Assembly: GCA_964034945.1 (NCBI GenBank)
Contig: OZ035960.1
Coordinates: forward strand, 18,984,987 to 19,048,986
Source: Chrysopilus asiliformis
Taxonomy: Eukaryota; Arthropoda; Insecta; Diptera; Rhagionidae
Direction of reading: 5' to 3'
Length of the DNA: 64,000 nucleotides
Shown: positions 13,034 to 23,308 of the stretch, one piece after another
Layout: the number at the start of each line of letters is the position of its first letter
Numbering within the stretch: position 1 is the stretch's first letter
The notes under the pieces: generated by a model
What the model saw: only the letters and a program-made list of their open reading frames with translations
What the model was told of the DNA's origin: nothing
The model's database searches: none
Translations under genes and position numbers: made by a program

Positions 13034-13575
13034 TATAGGGTGACCAAATTTTTTTGTATGAACTCGGTACAGAGCACGACAAAGAGGGGGGTAGGGGCAA
13101 AGTGTGAGGAAAATTTTTAATGCTTCGAAAGTAATCATGATAATTTTGAAAGATTGAAGGGAAAAGGGTTTGTTCAAATCAAACCACAACAAAAATTTCG
13201 CCGCAGCTAAAACTTTCAGAAGCAAATTTGTTTAAAAAAATTGCGCCGTAGGCTAATTTTTTTAAAGATACACGTGTTAGAGGCCGCGTGTTTTGTTTCG
13301 AAATCAATTTCTTTATTTACCAAGAAATTACAGCACTAGATTACATAATTCTGGATCAAAAATTTAGTTTTCAGGACGCCAATACAACATGACGTAATCC
13401 GGGACTGTCCCGGTCATTCCGAGACGCATAGTCACCCTATTTATATATGTTTTGCAAATTTAGTCGTTTTTAAGCGTTGAAAAAGATTTTTTTTGTTTCT
13501 GTCACGCTGGGAGAACAATCCTAAATTCGGGACTGTTCCGGATAATCTGAGACGTATAACCACCTAATTTTAAAA
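13034..13575. mobile_element. GGGTGACCA-ended element family F (copy plus adjacent end)
   Basis: The left end is TATAGGGTGACCAAATTTT (13034); the right end CGGGACTGTCCCGGTCATTCC...GTCACCCTA closes at 13441. A second, diverged right end (GGGACTGTTCCGGATAATCT...ACCACCTA) follows at about 13530-13575. Related ends occur at 47959, 48530 and 54910. GCCGC/GCGCCG words lie inside at 13198 and 13242. No transposase is visible. Confidence 0.55.
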
Positions 13576-14323
13576 CCAATCGTGAAAATCACAGTTTCTC
13601 GAAATAATTGCGGTCCAGATTTTTTTTAATTTTAGGTAATTTCGGTTCACACAATAATAGAAACGATAATTTTCAGGAAAATTTGGCAACCCTTCTATTA
13701 AACTCGTCTAATAATAAAAAAGATTTTCCCTATTTTATCTTACAAACCGTGTAAGTTATTTATGAATTACGTCAGGGTTTCTTTATTCTTTGTACAATGT
13801 CTCTTATTGTATGAAACTTTGAGTTTTGCCACGCTAATGGCAACCGCCCCATACATGCGTGACTACTTTTATGAGTAACATATAATTATTAAATTAAAAA
13901 TATTTCTAAACGAAGGATTTTTTAATGCAACATAATAAAAAAAATATCAGTTGTGATGGGCACAAAACTTTCCTCTGCAATATTTAGTTTCGTGAAAAAT
14001 ATCTAAACGGATAATTTTTTTTTTCAAATATCTCGAGAAGCGTTAAAGACACGTAAAAACCGTTGAAGGAAAAAATGAAGGAAATTTATGCATTTTTCTC
14101 AAAGCGCAGGGTTTACGAGAAATTAAAAAAAAAACTTGAGAACCGTTATAAATACGTAAGCAAAAAATGTAAAAAATTTAATATCCTTTAAATTTTGTTA
14201 TATTCATTTTTTCCCAAAAGTGCATGGGTTTCAATCTTTTTCCAAGCAATTGTATGGAGGGTATCCGTTATAGCGAACGTTACTTTTCCAAAAGTAGACA
14301 GGAAACTACGATTTTCGTAAAAC

Positions 14324-15388
14324 GCCCCAAACAGCATCGAAAAGTACGGGAACATGAGATTTGTTCTTTGCGACTTGAAAGAGTAGAAATTTACACAATC
14401 GGGATTAAAAATTTACACCTATAATTCACATCCGCGTAAAAGAAGCGAAAGAAGTGACGAGCACGATCTTTGGGGCAACATTCGCTTCATGAAAATCCTG
14501 CGGCGATAGAGCAGCATTTGATGGTTTTCGGGCCGAAATAGTGATTGGCTGTGGAGCCTGAACGTCAGTTTAATTTTGAAGAAGCGTGCGATGGAAAAAG
14601 TGACGAAACTGCTACCACTAAAGTTTCATTAAAGCTCCCCGTCTGAGAAACACCAAAAAAAATTGATGCCTTCAGCCGCCATATTTCCCATTGACGTTTG
14701 ATGAAAACGATTACGTTTCGAGAATTAAATTTCTTATTTCAGGCGAATGACTGAAGGATATTGCATAAAAAGTGGATAGCAGACATTTTTGAAACAGCGC
14801 AATTTTATTGGCATCAAAATTTTATTGCAAAAGAAAAAATAAATTTGACCGGTAAAATAAAATTAAAGAAATTTTTCATTAAAAACTAAATAATTTGATG
14901 GCCCATTAAAATTTGTTTAAATTTCAGATCCAATATTGCCGAAAAATTTTAATGGCAATTAAAATCACGACATGCAATCGGAAGAAAAGTCCATTATAAA
15001 ATAATACTCCACAAAAAGTTTCCATTAATTTATCGCCATTAGATTTTTCTTGTTCGTTTCTGTTTACGTTTTTATTGTTCATCTCTGTTGACTCACCCAA
15101 GCTAAGTAAGAATTCGAGGGAGAAAGAAAACCCGCTCGATGATTTGTGTAATTGTGTGATATGCACGTCAGATGACGCTCGCGCATGAGGCTACTAATTA
15201 TGTCCCTGTCGTTATATTTGCGACGTAGCAAACCGCAGAAAAGTGTTCCCCACTATGTGTGTCGTTGCGCGTCTCATACGCACGACTAAGGACGTGTTTT
15301 CTACATAAATTGCTTATCGCCGTGATCTGCATGGTGACGAACTATGGGGATAAACATCATATTTGCTACCTAAAATGCTATTTGGGGC
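14324..15388. mobile_element. 1.07-kb inverted-repeat insert nested in element A2
   Basis: It begins GCCCCAAACAGCAT and ends ATGCTATTTGGGGC, complementary at 13 of 14 positions, exactly where the family A sequence is interrupted. The interior is somewhat richer in G+C than its surroundings but has no recognisable transposase; the longest frame is an unrecognised 80 codons on the minus strand. No convincing target duplication is visible, so the superfamily is unknown. Confidence 0.65.
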
Positions 15389-15448
15389 ATTTACAAACAG
15401 TTTCAAGCCGCTAGCTCAACGCGTTCTCGGCTTATTTAAGAAACGTAG

Positions 15449-15914
15449 TACCAGGAAGACCGAGCCATGCTCGGCGACCTCAAAATCCTACTTTTGCTGA
15501 TTTTTGGGGAAAAACTAAATTCAAATTATCTTTACAGAGCTTTTCCAGAGTTTTTAAATTCCCGACCTAGAAAGCTAGAACGAAAACTAACGCGCGATAA
15601 CAAAATTTCATAGAAATCGGTTGAGTGGTTATTGAGTAATCGCTGTCACCGATTTTTGAAACGTTGTTTTTTGAAAGACACCAGGTGAGGGTTATCGAGG
15701 GGAGGGAAAAGTCAGGCTTGTAGTGGAAAAATCGAAAGCCCTTAGCCCCCTTAGTGATACTGTAAAGTTTCATTAAGATTAGACCACCCAATTCGAAGAT
15801 ACCAGGCGAGGGGTATCGAGGGGAGGGGTATCGAGGGGGATTCCTTGTCCCCGAAAATCCCTAACCCGCAAGTTTCGTGAAAATCGTTAGGCGGGTTTTC
15901 GAGATCGTTTGTGC

Positions 15915-15963
<49 letters not shown>

Positions 15964-15983
15964 TTCCTCGTATTATATTATAG
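15449..15983 (+). mobile_element. GTCY/CAGA-array element family B (copy B1), nested in A2
   Basis: It starts TAGTACCAGGAAGACCGAGC with the small hairpin CCGAGCCATGCTCGG. It contains CGAAAGCCCTTAGCCCCCTT, ACCAGGCGAGGGGTATCGAG and GTTAGGCGGGTTTTCGAGAT, then twelve CAGA units (15915-15962), and ends ATTCCTCGTATTATAT. The same order occurs at 60639-61363. It lies at the start of the tetranucleotide array of the host A element. Confidence 0.75.
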
Positions 15984-16155
15984 GATATTGACAGATACAG
16001 ACCCAAGCTCGGACATCTTGATGTATTCTCGTGAAACGGATTTCGTACTGATCAGAAAGTACTGATCAGAACGTACTGATCTATCTGCCCCCGTACTCGA
16101 GTCGGTGTCCGTAATGAATACAATACTTTCCCTATATTGTAGGAAAGTAAACACT

Positions 16156-18011
16156 TGTCACTATAGAAAAATATACAAAATTTGAAACAAAAAAATTCGA
16201 TGTTTGGACATTGAACAGAAAAATGGACATTGGTAACCCGTTTTTCTTATTGTGGAAGTGTTAAAAAAATACCAGAATCAAATATAGAGAAAAATTTCTC
16301 CTAATATCACGTAGTTATATATGAAATGCGCAACACGATACATTTCAGACTGTCATTTATCTGCTATCGTGTCCAATTTATCAGAACCTTGCAACGCAAT
16401 GCTAGAAAAAAGCGAAACAAATCAAAAATTGTTAGATACTTTAGTGTACAACGCACAATAAGAAAGTAAAAACGATGAATAAAAGAAATGTTTTCCTTGA
16501 ACGTTACTTATTAAAAACGAATCCAAATGTCGACAATAACAACCAAGAAAGTCTGCATATTATGACCATTAAAATTATTGAATTGAATTGTATTGTATTG
16601 TATTGAGAATCCGCAAAAGGTGAGAATGAAGGCGTTTTACGCCTTAGAATCGGATTCTAGTATTTATTGAATGTCGCGTGTCCTTGTCAAGTGATGCCTA
16701 TATCGTTTTCATTGAATGTGGTGGCGATTACCATTAAGGATGGGTGTTCTTAAGGTCAATGACAATACAATTCAACTGAGTAGAAAAACTGAGGGTAGAA
16801 TAAATACATTGTTGTATAGGTTTTTCGTTTTTCGTTTGTTTTGTTTGGGTGGGAGTTTCGTCAAAACAACAGCCACCACCGAGATGTGAAAAACACACAA
16901 AAGATGAAAACAATAAATAAATATCGGAACGTTTGTTTTTAGCTACGCAACGAAATTTCATCCCCTTGCTCGGTATCATAGTCTGGTGGTTGGCAAATGT
17001 CGAACTGTTGACCGTATGACGAATGATAAAAATGTCAAGAGACATACTTGTTGAATTCGTATAAGTTAATAGTTTTGCCTTCCAGAGCTGCAATTTGTGT
17101 CGAGTATTAAATAAATGAGGTGTCAGGAGGTGACACGAGCGCTCACCTGTAATTCAGGTGATGGGTTACCGTCAAATAACTCTCAAGACATCGTAGATAT
17201 TCGTAGATTAGTTTCATAAAAACCACGTAGTGATGGGTATTTCAATTCTATATTAGAAAACTTCAATAAAACAGAATTGTGAGTAGAAGAAAATTCGAAA
17301 AGAATAATTTTTCTTGAATTGAATTTTTAAAAATCTCATGAATAGTTTGTCCCTCACCTTAAATATCATTTTTTAAAAGAAAATCTGAAGAGGGGAGGGG
17401 AGGGGGGAGTAATCCGTTATTCTTTATCTATACGTTAATTTATTTTGAAATACGTTAATTCATTTTGTCTATACGTTAATTCACTATACATTAATTCGCG
17501 ACACCTCCGAAGCTCTCTGCGACCTAGAGTACTGTGGAGCTTTTGAAACAGCTGCAGTATTTTCAAATGCTGCGCAACCCAAAAAAGCAGCACGTATGAA
17601 CATTAAAATTGAAAAGTAGTCGCTGCCAGAAAAAGTTTCTATTGGTTGAAACTTTTGTGGCGCTACTTTATGAGAACAAGTAGGTAGTATTAGTAGAAAT
17701 TGGAACTTTGAACCTGGTTTTTAACATTTCCAAACTTTTTTCAATTGAAAGCAAACACGATAAAAGGGGAAAATGTGTCTATGGTTTAGGGTTTTACACA
17801 ACAACTTCGAATGGTCAGGCGATGATGGGGTGTTCATTCCTCACCGCCGACGTAAGGGAGAAACAACCTTCTGCTATCACCGAGTCACTATTTTTAAACA
17901 TTTTATAAGGTATAAAAATTTTGTTCAGCGAAAAACTTAAAAAAAATATGTTCCAGGTGGAGCAAACACAAAACGAACTGTTAAACAAAACTGTAAATGT
18001 TTGCTGCGCAG
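16156..18011. other. Non-coding DNA
   Basis: No gene is supported. The 119-codon minus-strand frame at 16734-17093 has no recognisable domain. Near 17425-17500 a word containing TATACGTTAATTCATTTTG is repeated about three times, and near 16590 ATTGT is repeated. Confidence 0.45.
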
Positions 18012-19150
18012 TACGAGGGCAGTCCGATAAGTACTTAGCCTCACCGCCCGATGGCGCCACCTCGCCGCCCGATGGCGCCACTATACTATCGTGTAGTACA
18101 TTCTCATAGACGGCTACAGTCAAAATTTCAGCCGAATCGAACTCGTAGTTTTGTTTTGGCCGCGTATGGAAGCGGGCGTGTCTGCGGATTTCAGAAAAAT
18201 AGAAAAAGAGCAATATCGGTCGGTGATTCGATTCTTGTTTCTGGAAGGGAAATCGCGCAGCGAAATCAAAGAGCGCTTGGATGCTGTGTACAGTGACTCT
18301 TCTCCTTCGATGGCGACCGTCAAAAATTGGTGTAACGAGTTTCAACGTGGTCGCACGTCGGTTTTTGATGAGCCACGCCCAGGTGCTACGAAAACGGCTA
18401 CCACGGAGGATAACATAACAAAAATCCACGATCTCGTATTGGCAGACCGCCGATTGAAGGTGCGCGAGATAGCCGAGACAGTAGGCATCTCAAAAGACCG
18501 CGTGGGTCATATCCTGCACGAAATTTTGGGCATGAGAAAGCTGTCGGCGCGATGGGTGCCGCGTTTGCTCACTCCGGACAACAAGCGCAACCGTGAAACC
18601 ACTTCACAGCAGTGTTTGACGCTGTTTAAGCACAATCCGAAGGAGTTTCTGCGTCGTTTCGTGACCGTCGACGAAACATGGATTCACTGGTACACACCAG
18701 AGACTAAGGAACAGTCGAAACAGTGGACTTTACGCGGAGAACGTGCTCCGAAGAAGGCGAAGACTGTCCTATCTGCCGGAAAGGTGATGGCCACCGTTTG
18801 TTGGGATTCACAAGGTGTGATCTACATCGACTACCTGGAGAAGGGCAAAACGATCACAGGGCTCTACTATACCGAATTATTGGGCCGATTCGACGCCGAA
18901 TTGCCGAAAAAACGGTTCCATTTGGCGAAGAAAAAAGTGCTCTTCCACCATGACAACGCACCGGCTCACACCTCCGCCGTCGCCACGGCCAAATTGGTCG
19001 AATTGGGCTACGAACTGCTGCCCCATCCACCGTATTCTCCAGATTTGGCCCCGTGCGACTTCTTTTTGTGTCCAAACTTGAAAAAGTCACTCGCCGGATA
19101 AATTCAGATCGAAGTATGCAAAACAGCACTTGGTGTGCAAAATTGGTACA
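18012..19150 (+). mobile_element. mariner element, left end intact, right end lost
   Basis: The left terminus is TA (18012) followed by CGAGGGCAGTCCGATAAGTA, of the kind carried by mariner elements. A 20-21-bp tandem duplication of CGCCCGATGGCGCCAC lies at 18042-18082 in the 5' leader. The transposase frame follows. No complement of the left terminus is found downstream, and similarity stops shortly after the frame closes, so the right inverted repeat is missing. The end coordinate is approximate. Confidence 0.85.
18166..19101 (+). pseudogene. mariner transposase (DD34D), C-terminally broken
   Basis: Cut-and-paste transposase of the mariner family, which binds the element ends and moves the element into TA targets in the nucleus. 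From the ATG at 18166 it gives 311 residues. Two helix-turn-helix regions occupy roughly residues 10-120, including REIAETVGISKDRVGHIL. The linker motif WVPRLLT follows. The catalytic triad is D169 (VTVDETWIHW), D263 (HHDNAPAHTS) and D298 (YSPDLAPCDFF), with 34 residues between the second and third Asp, diagnostic of mariner. Full-length relatives run about 340-350 residues. Here the frame stops after NLKKSLAG; in the next frame KFRS, the usual continuation, appears, so a single-base frameshift near 19098 followed by loss of the remainder is likely. With no right terminus, it is a dead copy. GC content is clearly higher than the surroundings, as expected for a young insertion. Confidence 0.93.
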
Positions 19151-19627
19151 TAATTAATTAATTTTTTGAGTTTTCTTTATGATCTGACCAAAAATTAGAT
19201 AATTGAAAATAAATTTTAAAAAAATCGAAAAACGCCCTAATGCAAATAGGGTTAAAAATTTACCCTATGATTATCCTTTTCAAAGGATTTTTTACTCGGG
19301 CGATTTTTTTTCTCTTAATTTTGTTGCCCAGTGTTATTGAAGATTTATAACTAAATACTTTTGAGTTCGAAAATCTTATCAATTGACCTCTGTATAGTAC
19401 GCGTAAATCAACAATTCCGAATTATTTGGAGCTTATCGTGAAAATTCATTCTTAAAAATATCACCAGTCTTGTGGTGTAATTCGATGTAAAAACAATGCA
19501 TTCTTTTAAATTGTATATTGGACAGTGTTTAATCATTTTTCGATTATTTATTTGTGTTTTTGCGAGTAGTGGAGAAGTAATTTTTCTCTTATGTTTAAAG
19601 AGCAAAAGTAATTTTTAAAAATTTCAG
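19151..19627. other. Probable intron/upstream DNA before the peptidase exon
   Basis: AT-rich sequence ending in a polypyrimidine-poor but canonical acceptor, AAAAATTTCAG at 19617-19627. No upstream coding exon of the peptidase gene was identified here or between the mariner and the window start. Confidence 0.5.
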
Positions 19628-21568
19628 AATGATTTTGAAGAGTTGTATGACAGTTTGCTGGCCAGATCGACACCACCGGAAGTGGTCCATGAAAATGTAG
19701 TACGAATTGTTAAGCAAATGATGAATTTATCTGTAGATCCATGCGAAGATTTCTACGAATTTTCCTGTGGAAATTTTGAAACCGTCAACAAATACGATAA
19801 CAACTTTTTCGAAATGGTTAGAAGAAAAATGTTTCAATCGGTGAAGGACTTACTACGCGAAAGTTATGATGAAACTATAGGCGATAAGGAAATGTCGTTT
19901 TTCAAGGACGATAATGAATTAAAATCCTATGTAAGTAGTGCGGAAATGAAGGCAAAGAGGTATTTTCAATCCTGCATCAACACTGAAAATAAACAAATGG
20001 TTGGCATGAAACCAGCCATCGAGTATTTAGCAGAATTAATGAACGAGACTTATATTCCATGGTACTATAAGGACGAACCGAAATTCATGAAACTTTTAAG
20101 AGAGTTATGGTTATTTGATGTAACCCCACTGTATAAATTAAAGTATGATTCGGGTACGTATGATCTTAAAGTTGGTAGCGTAGGATTAAAATGGAATTTA
20201 ACGGAAACAAATTTTAAGCTTCGATTTTTGGAGCGACAGCATAATTTTGCCTATGTTAAGAAAGTTTTGGAAAATTTCGAAGTCGATTCATCAAAAATAC
20301 CGAAACTTGCAGCTGAAATTTTAGAGTTCGATAGAACACTTGCTGATATTTCGGATTCGGCGGAATCCGTTCCATATACTGGAGAAATGTTGAGTTTTAC
20401 AGAAGCCATAAGGGATTACCCACATTTTAATTGGCCACTTTATCCTCGTGTATCGCGCAGTGAATATGACAGTACAAAAATTTTTGCAAGCTCGCTGCAT
20501 TTAAAAAATCTCAACTACATCTTGACATCTTATTCAGATACTGAAATTAGCAATTATCTTCAATTTCGTCTTTCTCAGATTTTATTGAATTTTACTAGTG
20601 AATTTGAAGGAACCGCCGAAGATCTGGAGCAATTCTGCATGACACCATTGAAAGAATATATGGACACAGCTTTAAGTGCGTTAGCCTTGAGAAGATTTTT
20701 AAGCCAGCCCATCGAAGCAGATATTACAGAGATGTTAAGATCCATAGATAAAGAATTTATCAATTTTGTATCAAAATTGGATCACCTAACCGAAGCAGTT
20801 AAAGCAGCTCTAATCGAAAAAGCAGAAAAAACTCTTTTCAAATTGGGACTTGACGATAAAGGTGATTTGGTTAATAAAATGAAAAACGAATATAAAAACT
20901 TACACCTGAACTCAGATACATTTTTCACAAATGGTGTTACTATGAAAAAATTCACAATTCAAATTGAGAGAAAATCTTTTAGTTATTTCCATGGTGTTCT
21001 TAAGGTGAATGCATTTTACAGACCTCTTGGATCATCACGTATGTTTCCTCTCGGTTTTATGCTGCCAACTGCATATCATTTACACTTCCCGAAATGGATA
21101 AATTATGGAAACTTCGGAAGCACAATCGGACATGAATTAACCCACGCTTTTGATACGGATAGGTTTTTCTATAAAGCTGGCCAAAAAGAGAAACAACCAT
21201 TTAATTTGTCTACGATTCTCCGTCATTTTAAGAAAACCCTATGCTTGGCACGTCAGTATAATGCACAAGGTATCGATGGAATAAAAACCTCTAGCGATAA
21301 TACTGCAGATTTAGGGGGGCTAATCATTGCCTATGAAGCGTATAAGAAATTGTTGGAGGAAAATGAAGAATTTGCGAAGTCAGAACAACCCGAGAATTTA
21401 AATCTCACACCAAATCAACTTTACTTTGTGAGTTACGCACAAACCTATTGTGATAAAACGGGCATCGAAAAACCTGGAGATGTTCATGCACCAAAGAGGT
21501 ATCGAGCCATTGGTTCCATTATAATAAATTCTCAGATGCATTTAATTGTCCTGCGAATTCACCCATGA
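19628..21568 (+). CDS. Neprilysin-like M13 zinc metallopeptidase, large 3' exon
   Basis: M13 peptidases are membrane-bound or secreted zinc endopeptidases that cleave small peptides outside the cell; insects have many, some catalytically impaired. The reading frame opens after a splice acceptor at 19627 (NDFEELYDSLLARS...), so an upstream exon should encode the signal or membrane anchor. Numbering residues from TTG 19643: the N-terminal M13 block is VDPCEDFYEFSCGNF. The substrate motif is NAFY (456-459; NAYY in neprilysin). The zinc site is HELTH (497-501). DNTAD (552-556) replaces the family ENxAD, so the third zinc ligand is Asp, not Glu. DVHAP with His615 and YRAIG follow. The length (~646 residues in this exon) fits the ectodomain. 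The frame then shifts: SPMNP and KKCDF, the usual M13 C-terminus, lie in another frame downstream. It is either a decaying gene or an assembly error at the tail. Confidence 0.88.
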   Translation, partial: NDFEELYDSLLARSTPPEVVHENVVRIVKQMMNLSVDPCEDFYEFSCGNFETVNKYDNNFFEMVRRKMFQSVKDLLRESYDETIGDKEMSFFKDDNELKSYVSSAEMKAKRYFQSCINTENKQMVGMKPAIEYLAELMNETYIPWYYKDEPKFMKLLRELWLFDVTPLYKLKYDSGTYDLKVGSVGLKWNLTETNFKLRFLERQHNFAYVKKVLENFEVDSSKIPKLAAEILEFDRTLADISDSAESVPYTGEMLSFTEAIRDYPHFNWPLYPRVSRSEYDSTKIFASSLHLKNLNYILTSYSDTEISNYLQFRLSQILLNFTSEFEGTAEDLEQFCMTPLKEYMDTALSALALRRFLSQPIEADITEMLRSIDKEFINFVSKLDHLTEAVKAALIEKAEKTLFKLGLDDKGDLVNKMKNEYKNLHLNSDTFFTNGVTMKKFTIQIERKSFSYFHGVLKVNAFYRPLGSSRMFPLGFMLPTAYHLHFPKWINYGNFGSTIGHELTHAFDTDRFFYKAGQKEKQPFNLSTILRHFKKTLCLARQYNAQGIDGIKTSSDNTADLGGLIIAYEAYKKLLEENEEFAKSEQPENLNLTPNQLYFVSYAQTYCDKTGIEKPGDVHAPKRYRAIGSIIINSQMHLIVLRIHP

Positions 21569-21597
21569 ATCCATCAAAGAAATGCGATTTCTTATAA
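21529..21597 (+). pseudogene. Out-of-frame C-terminal tail of the M13 peptidase
   Basis: In the frame one base off from the main exon, FSDAFNCPANSPMNPSKKCD can be read, followed by FL and a TAA stop at 21595-21597. This matches the conserved end of M13 proteins (AFNCPxxSPMNPxxKCxxW-like). The shift lies between about 21515 and 21529. The terminal aromatic residue of the family consensus is Leu here. Confidence 0.8.
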
Positions 21598-21609
21598 AAT
21601 GTATTATTA

Positions 21610-21615
21610 AATAAA
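21610..21615 (+). terminator. Polyadenylation signal AATAAA of the M13 gene
   Basis: AATAAA lies 13 bp after the shifted-frame stop; further AATAAA-like words follow at about 21635. The position suits 3'-end formation of the peptidase transcript. Confidence 0.6.
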
Positions 21616-22153
21616 GGAAAATTGTATGTTGTAAAATAAAATAAAAATATCTGATGTGAACAGCATAGACTTTCTTATACAAAATTTACGTTCCTGCCCA
21701 ATTTATAATCCAACAAATATAATATTTTTTCAATAAAAAACGATTTTTTTTATAATAAAAACCTGAAATATCGCGATAATTGTAAAAGATTTCGACTTAT
21801 GATAAAAGGCAAATATGTAGAGAATTTTAATATCTTTAAATCTTGTGTTTTCACACTTTTAGTATTATTTATTTATAAACCGTGAAAAAATCCGGTAAAA
21901 ATTGAGTTCATTTCTCGCTTAGAACTTAGTAGGTTTTGATTTAATCAACGTGCCGGAATTTGTTTAAATAAAATTCGCCGGCGGCGCATAATTAATGATT
22001 TTTTTCTTGTCTGGACTTTATTTTGTGATTTTCACTCATGCTATGTTTTGTTTTCTAAGGGAATACAACATTTTAAAACGATAAGATGAAATTGTTACCT
22101 TAAAACTTTTAAATTTTTGTATATAAGACTTGTTCCGTTGAACTCCGTTATAC
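21616..22153. other. AT-rich intergenic DNA
   Basis: No gene is seen. A compact GC-rich palindrome, TTCGCCGGCGGCGCATA, at 21974-21990 belongs to the recurrent GCGCCGC motif described in the findings. Confidence 0.5.
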
Positions 22154-23308
22154 ATCATCATTAGGGCCCGGATTTAAGGCACTTATAAAATGGGAAAAAA
22201 GGCAGGCAAAAAGGCAGTATAAAAGACTGAATAAGCATTAATTTTTCAAAAAAAAGGCATTTATTTAAACAAAAGGCATTTTCATTACACGAATATTACA
22301 TATCATGTATCACAAAATTGAACGCAGAACGCTTGCAAAAAATTTCAGATAAATTAAATTCATATAAATAAATTTAAAAAAATATATAAAAAGCTAATAG
22401 CCGTATAAAGAGTCTCACTTCATTTAAGTAATATGAGTGTTCGCTGCTTTTTACCTACAACTTGTTATAGTGACGTTACTTTAGGTGCATTGAGAATCAT
22501 AATAGGTAATACGGATCTAATACTGATTGCAAGAAATAATTAAGTGAACTAATAAAACTTACCTAAAAGTTCTTTTCTAATCACCGAAATTGTTTCTAAA
22601 TAGCAGGTTTCCAATTCTTTCGTAACGTTGATTCATCTGGAATTTTTTCATGGCAATATTTTTGAAAAACCCTCTTTCAAAATATAATTATTCAATTTCC
22701 AAAGTGGAATATTTGCTTTAACAAATGCCATAGATAAATCTCTAAAAAATTATGAGTCGCTTCTTCTGCTGATTGCATTTTTGAATAACCCGACTTTTTT
22801 TGAACTTGCTTTCTGCAATAAATTCTTGTGTATGGCAATTTTTATGTGTTGTGTCACAAAATACTTTTTTGAATGATTCACTACTTTTTCGCAAATTTTG
22901 CAGAAAAGCAAACTCCCGTCTGTCGAGAAACGGTCTTTACCAAATGTATTTACAAGGTTCACGAGTATAAGGCGGTTTTCTCGTGTGATTTTTGGCATTT
23001 CTAAGATTTCAATTTACTACCAAAACTAAACTGATCGCACATTGGCGCAACTGTCATAAATATAGGCATTGCCAAATCAAAAAAAAATAATGATAATTTT
23101 TATGGGTACTTAAATTACCCTAAAAAGAATTTAAAAATCTTTTTAAGATCGGAATTATTAAAAAAGGCATAAAAAAAAGGCTAAATGGTCGAAAAAGTGG
23201 GAAAATAAGCAAAAATGCCTAAAAGGTAGTTATTATACAAAAATGAACGAAAAAAGCAAAATAGGCAAAATGCCTTTTTGCCTTAAATATCCGGGCCCTG
23301 ATCATCAT
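22154..23308 (-). mobile_element. hAT element with perfect 8-bp target duplication
   Basis: Terminal inverted repeats TAGGGCCCGGAT (22162) and the complement of CAGGGCCCGGAT (ending 23300) bound 1139 bp. ATCATCAT flanks both sides exactly (22154-22161 and 23301-23308). TTTAAGGCA follows each terminus, and the subterminal regions are rich in AGGCA/TGCCT words. CAGGG-type termini plus an 8-bp duplication are diagnostic of hAT. The interior retains only the first exon-like part of a transposase on the minus strand, so the copy is an internally deleted derivative. Confidence 0.88.
22750..22998 (-). pseudogene. hAT transposase N-terminal zinc-finger remnant
   Basis: 82 codons from an ATG at 22998. 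The frame reads RENRLILVNLVNTFGKDRFS, then a finger: LLFCKICEKVVNHSKKYFVT followed by QHIKIAIHKNLLQKASSKK. The C-x2-C...H-x5-H spacing is of the CGGBP1/BED-like kind found at the N-terminus of many hAT transposases, where it binds the element ends. It lies inside the hAT element, reading inward from the right terminus as expected. The RNase-H-like catalytic domain and dimerisation region are absent, so it cannot be an active transposase. It could persist as a small DNA-binding protein, but nothing shows that. Confidence 0.65.

Larger units (their letters stand above)
13950..16155 (+). mobile_element. GTCY-array element family A (copy A2) split by two nested insertions
   Basis: The family A 5' block runs from 13950 (TCCTCTGCAATATTT) to CGTAAAAC at 14323. 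It resumes at 15389 with ATTTACAAACAGTTTCAAG and CGCTAGCTCAACGCGTT up to about 15448. It resumes again near 15984 with GACAGATACAGAC, TTTCGTACTGATCAGAAAGT, TCTGCCCCCGTACTCGAGT and AATACTTTCCCTATA. Joining the three pieces gives the same order as the uninterrupted copy at 41.7 kb. The breaks are explained by the insertions at 14324-15388 and 15449-15983. Confidence 0.75.

Noticed and set aside
16734..17093. 119-codon minus-strand ORF
   Set aside because: No domain, no acceptor or donor in a sensible place, and length compatible with chance.
17815..18429. 204-codon minus-strand ORF over the mariner left half
   Set aside because: It runs antisense to a convincing transposase frame and is held open by the GC-rich mariner sequence; no recognisable domain.
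21512..21535. GT...AG across the M13 frameshift considered as an intron
   Set aside because: The interval would be about 23 bp, too short to be spliced; a frameshift is more likely.
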